From positions 1 to 51,996 of the forward strand of contig JAFZFN010000011.1 in assembly GCA_017555875.1 (NCBI GenBank): 51,996 nt of DNA. Direction: 5' to 3'. This stretch comes from Bacteroidaceae bacterium. GTDB taxonomy: Bacteria > Bacteroidota > Bacteroidia > Bacteroidales > Bacteroidaceae. Below, one piece after another: positions 50,282-51,996 of the stretch (positions are counted from its first letter, which is position 1; every line of letters starts with the position of its first letter). The notes under the pieces are model-generated. The model worked only from the letters and a program-made list of their open reading frames with translations. It made no database searches and was not told where the DNA came from. A program made the translations under genes and the position numbers.

Positions 50282-51541
50282 TTACTTTTTTACTCTTTTA
50301 TATATAAGGTCATAGCTGAGGGTGACGCCAGCTCCTGTAGGACCGAACCAACGGAGGCGGTGGTTGCGGGGGATGAAGTCCTCGGGCATGCCTTCCCAGT
50401 CGTGGTAGTACTTGCCGTTGAAGGGGTCGCTGGCATGGTAGGGGTCGTAGAGGGTCTGGTAGTAGCCGAAGCGCACGAAGGCATCGAGCTTCCAGCGCTG
50501 GTTTCTCCAGGGTTGCCACACGTAGCCGAGGCCGAGGCCTGCGCCCCACCCTTCGCCCTGCCAAGCGTCTTCGGCATTGAAGCTGAAGTCGTAGAGGTTG
50601 ACTTGGCCATAGGCCGAGAGGTAGTAGCCGGTGGGGTGCGTGTTCTTGTCAAAGTAGCGACGTGCCTCGACGCTGCCATCGAGCAGCTGGAAGTAGTGAT
50701 GGCTCTGGTCGTGGCTCCACCAAGGGAAGGTATAGCTGGCTGCGAGGGTCCAGCGCGAACGGGGGATGTAGTACTCCACGCCGACGTTGAGGGCGGTGCC
50801 AAGGTCGTAGAGGAGGTTGGTGCGCACATTGAGCACGGGGTCGCGCTGCACCTCGAGGTAGATGGCGGGAGCGGGGAGCTCAGCGGGGCACTGCGACACC
50901 TCGGTGGGAGCGGGCACCGTAGCAAGGGGCATGTCGATGGGGGCATCGAAGTAGATGATGCAGAACACCGAGTTACGGATGCGGGGATAGTAGGTCTGCA
51001 AGAGGTAGCGGTAGATGGGGAGCTGCTGCATGCGCCACTTCTTGGTGCCTATGCTGATGGTGTTGTCATCGATGATGCGCAGCACCTGATCGATGGTGCT
51101 CTGCTTCATGCGCTTATCGGCCACTACATATTCGCGGAGGCGGTCCCACGACTCTCCGTCGGGGTGCACATGGAGGCGGTCGGTGAGCTCGGGATGGCGC
51201 TTCATAAGTGTGCGGCGCATGGTGGCGGCACGGCGCTGCGAGAGCTTCATGTTGTGCTCATAGACACCCTCGGGCGATGACTGCGACACGATGACTACGG
51301 AGTCTATCATGTGGAGGCCAATGGAGTCGATCACGCGGGCAAAGTCGGCGAAGGACTCGCGGTTGCCCATATAGTCGAGGTCGAGCTGCGACTTGTCGAA
51401 GCGGAAGTGCACCTCGATGCCCATGAGACTCTTCTGCCGCCCGTGCTTGACGGACGACTGCGCACTGGCCGTGGCCACTCCAGCAAGGAGTAGCAGCAGC
51501 AGAGCGAAGACTCTCACGGTTTGTCTCATAGCGCTTGTCAT
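50282..51541 (-). CDS. OmpA-like/DUF3575 outer-membrane protein, first gene of the fimbrial operon
   Basis: A 419-residue outer-membrane protein with a signal peptide (VFALLLLLLAGVATASAQ). Residues about 40-130 resemble an OmpA peptidoglycan-binding domain (VHFRFDKSQLDLDYMGN; SSPEGVYEHNMKLSQRRA). The C-terminal half (about 235-419) is a DUF3575 beta-barrel (RTNLLYDLGTALNVGVEYYI, YGQVNLYDFSF, GWGAGLGLGYVWQP, ending LSYDLIYKRVKK). Such proteins lead many Bacteroidales fimbrial operons and may support assembly at the outer membrane. ATGs at 51541 and 51529 are both acceptable starts. A consensus promoter lies about 95 bases upstream. Confidence 0.85.
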   Translation of the reverse strand: MTSAMRQTVRVFALLLLLLAGVATASAQSSVKHGRQKSLMGIEVHFRFDKSQLDLDYMGNRESFADFARVIDSIGLHMIDSVVIVSQSSPEGVYEHNMKLSQRRAATMRRTLMKRHPELTDRLHVHPDGESWDRLREYVVADKRMKQSTIDQVLRIIDDNTISIGTKKWRMQQLPIYRYLLQTYYPRIRNSVFCIIYFDAPIDMPLATVPAPTEVSQCPAELPAPAIYLEVQRDPVLNVRTNLLYDLGTALNVGVEYYIPRSRWTLAASYTFPWWSHDQSHHYFQLLDGSVEARRYFDKNTHPTGYYLSAYGQVNLYDFSFNAEDAWQGEGWGAGLGLGYVWQPWRNQRWKLDAFVRFGYYQTLYDPYHASDPFNGKYYHDWEGMPEDFIPRNHRLRWFGPTGAGVTLSYDLIYKRVKK

Positions 51542-51635
51542 CGTGCTCGTTATTCTCTTTGTTTACAACCTCTTGGATGTGCGCAACGCCGCTTGCGTAC
51601 GTACGCGCAGTCCTTATTTAGTATAGTTTAGGGTG

Positions 51636-51667
51636 CAAAGTTAGCAAAACTTTCAGAACTATTCAAA
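51636..51667 (-). promoter_or_regulatory. Promoter of the fimbrial operon
   Basis: Minus strand TTTG (51667-51664), 20 bases, then TAACTTTG (51643-51636). Consensus in both boxes and spacing. Transcription should start near 51630, giving a leader of about 90-100 bases. Confidence 0.75.
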
Positions 51668-51690
51668 ATATTTAACTACTATTTATCTTT

Positions 51691-51760
51691 AGGGAAGATT
51701 AAGGGGAGTTAAGGGCGATTAAGGGAAACTAAGGGGAGTTCGGGGAAACCAAGGGGGATA
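51691..51760. repeat. 10-bp tandem repeat, seven units, upstream of the fimbrial promoter
   Basis: Seven consecutive decamers of the form AAGGGnnAnT: AGGGAAGATT, AAGGGGAGTT, AAGGGCGATT, AAGGGAAACT, AAGGGGAGTT, CGGGGAAACC, AAGGGGGATA. The G-tracts recur at about one DNA turn, on one face of the helix, starting 24 bases upstream of the -33 box. Confidence 0.85.
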
Positions 51761-51801
51761 AATGCTGTTTGGTGAGGTTTCTCTTTGCCTGAGGATATTT
51801 G

Positions 51802-51889
51802 TCTCCGCGGAGGCGGTTTGTTATCTCCGCAGAGATATATTGTCGTCTCCGCGGTGATTGCTTTTTCTCTACGCGGTGCCTTGCTGCAC
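51802..51889. repeat. 22-bp tandem repeat, four units, upstream of the fimbrial promoter
   Basis: Units start at 51802, 51824, 51846 and 51868. The shared core is TCTCCGCGGnGA, which contains the palindrome CTCCGCGGAG in unit 1 (TCTCCGCAGAG in unit 2; TCTACGCGG in unit 4). The other ten bases of each unit are not conserved. A weaker fifth unit may precede at 51780. Confidence 0.85.
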
Positions 51890-51914
51890 TTGATACACGA
51901 AACAGGTCGCAAAC

Positions 51915-51938
51915 GATGACGATGACGATGACGATGAC
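51915..51938. repeat. GATGAC hexanucleotide repeat, four units
   Basis: Four perfect copies of GATGAC. Simple-sequence repeats of this kind change copy number by slippage. Confidence 0.9.
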
Positions 51939-51996
51939 AAAATGTGCACACGCATCATCATCGACCCAGCGATGCTCACATTTTTTTATTATATAT

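Larger units (their letters stand above)
51542..51996. other. 455-bp upstream region of the fimbrial operon
   Basis: Non-coding as far as I can see. Going away from the operon: a leader of about 90 bases, the promoter at 51636-51667, a 10-bp repeat array (51691-51760), a 22-bp array (51802-51889), and a GATGAC hexamer repeat (51915-51938). An 80-codon minus-strand frame at 51709-51951 merely translates the repeats (HRHRHRHR) and is not called. Confidence 0.6.

Noticed and set aside
51709-51951. Minus-strand 80-codon frame with HRHRHRHR
   Set aside because: The pattern comes from the GATGAC and 22-bp repeats; no start context, no family.

Overview
The window looks like a chromosomal segment of a Bacteroidales bacterium. 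The evidence is: promoters of the Bacteroidetes type (TTTG, about 19-21 bases, TAnnTTTG) in front of many genes; a fused MurF-alanine racemase; PorT of the type IX secretion system (T9SS); fimbrillin/Mfa-type fimbrial genes; and families almost confined to this phylum (DUF4199, DUF5063, DUF5119, DUF5683, DUF6048, DUF6452, DUF3575). T9SS plus FimA/Mfa-like fimbriae suggests a relative of Porphyromonas, Tannerella or Prevotella. The sequence alone does not settle the genus.

Layout. 1-8.2 kb: bcp, a secreted alpha/beta hydrolase, a 56-residue two-cluster ferredoxin, porT, then murB / MBL hydrolase / nuclease-helicase as one run. 8.2-12.3 kb (minus): a five-gene envelope operon (DUF4199, polyprenyl glycosyltransferase, DUF6452, DUF6048, mntP) and recO. 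12.4-17.3 kb (plus): tRNA-Glu with rpsT, an NSS symporter, an HD hydrolase, glyS, an FKBP lipoprotein. 17.4-20.9 kb (minus): tRNA-Gln, leuB, lpxB, surE. 21-26.2 kb (plus): parA-parB-DUF5683 and murF-alr. 26.2-28 kb (minus): aroC and a SlyD-like chaperone. 28.2-30.3 kb: a BlaI/M56 sensor pair with a palindromic operator. 30.7-34.6 kb: ispD and a DJ-1 protein (minus), then DUF5063, a 3'-5' exonuclease and rlmI (plus). A small RNA candidate follows at 34.77 kb.

35.0-51.7 kb is the accessory highlight: a minus-strand fimbrial operon, OmpA/DUF3575 -> DUF5119 -> fimbrillin -> fimbrillin -> Mfa2/FimB-like lipoprotein -> a giant secreted protein of about 3,590 residues. The giant has about 40 copies of a V-[YF]-G-G-G motif (probable beta-solenoid), then a separate family of about nine 'Y..L...dq..F' repeats, a GLUG-like segment, and a C-terminal end resembling a T9SS sorting domain. 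Its place at the end of the operon recalls Mfa5 of the P. gingivalis mfa1 cluster, so I propose it is a giant tip or co-displayed adhesin.

Repeats are a second theme. Three unrelated arrays (20.04, 30.52 and 51.80 kb) share an exact 22-bp period. A promoter-bearing element occurs as 81-bp tandem pairs before murB and glyS, singly before leuB, and as a decayed copy at 34.9 kb. Heptamer (7-bp) tandem repeats occur at four loci, one inside the rlmI reading frame. The fimbrial promoter is preceded by 10-bp, 22-bp and 6-bp arrays stacked one behind another.
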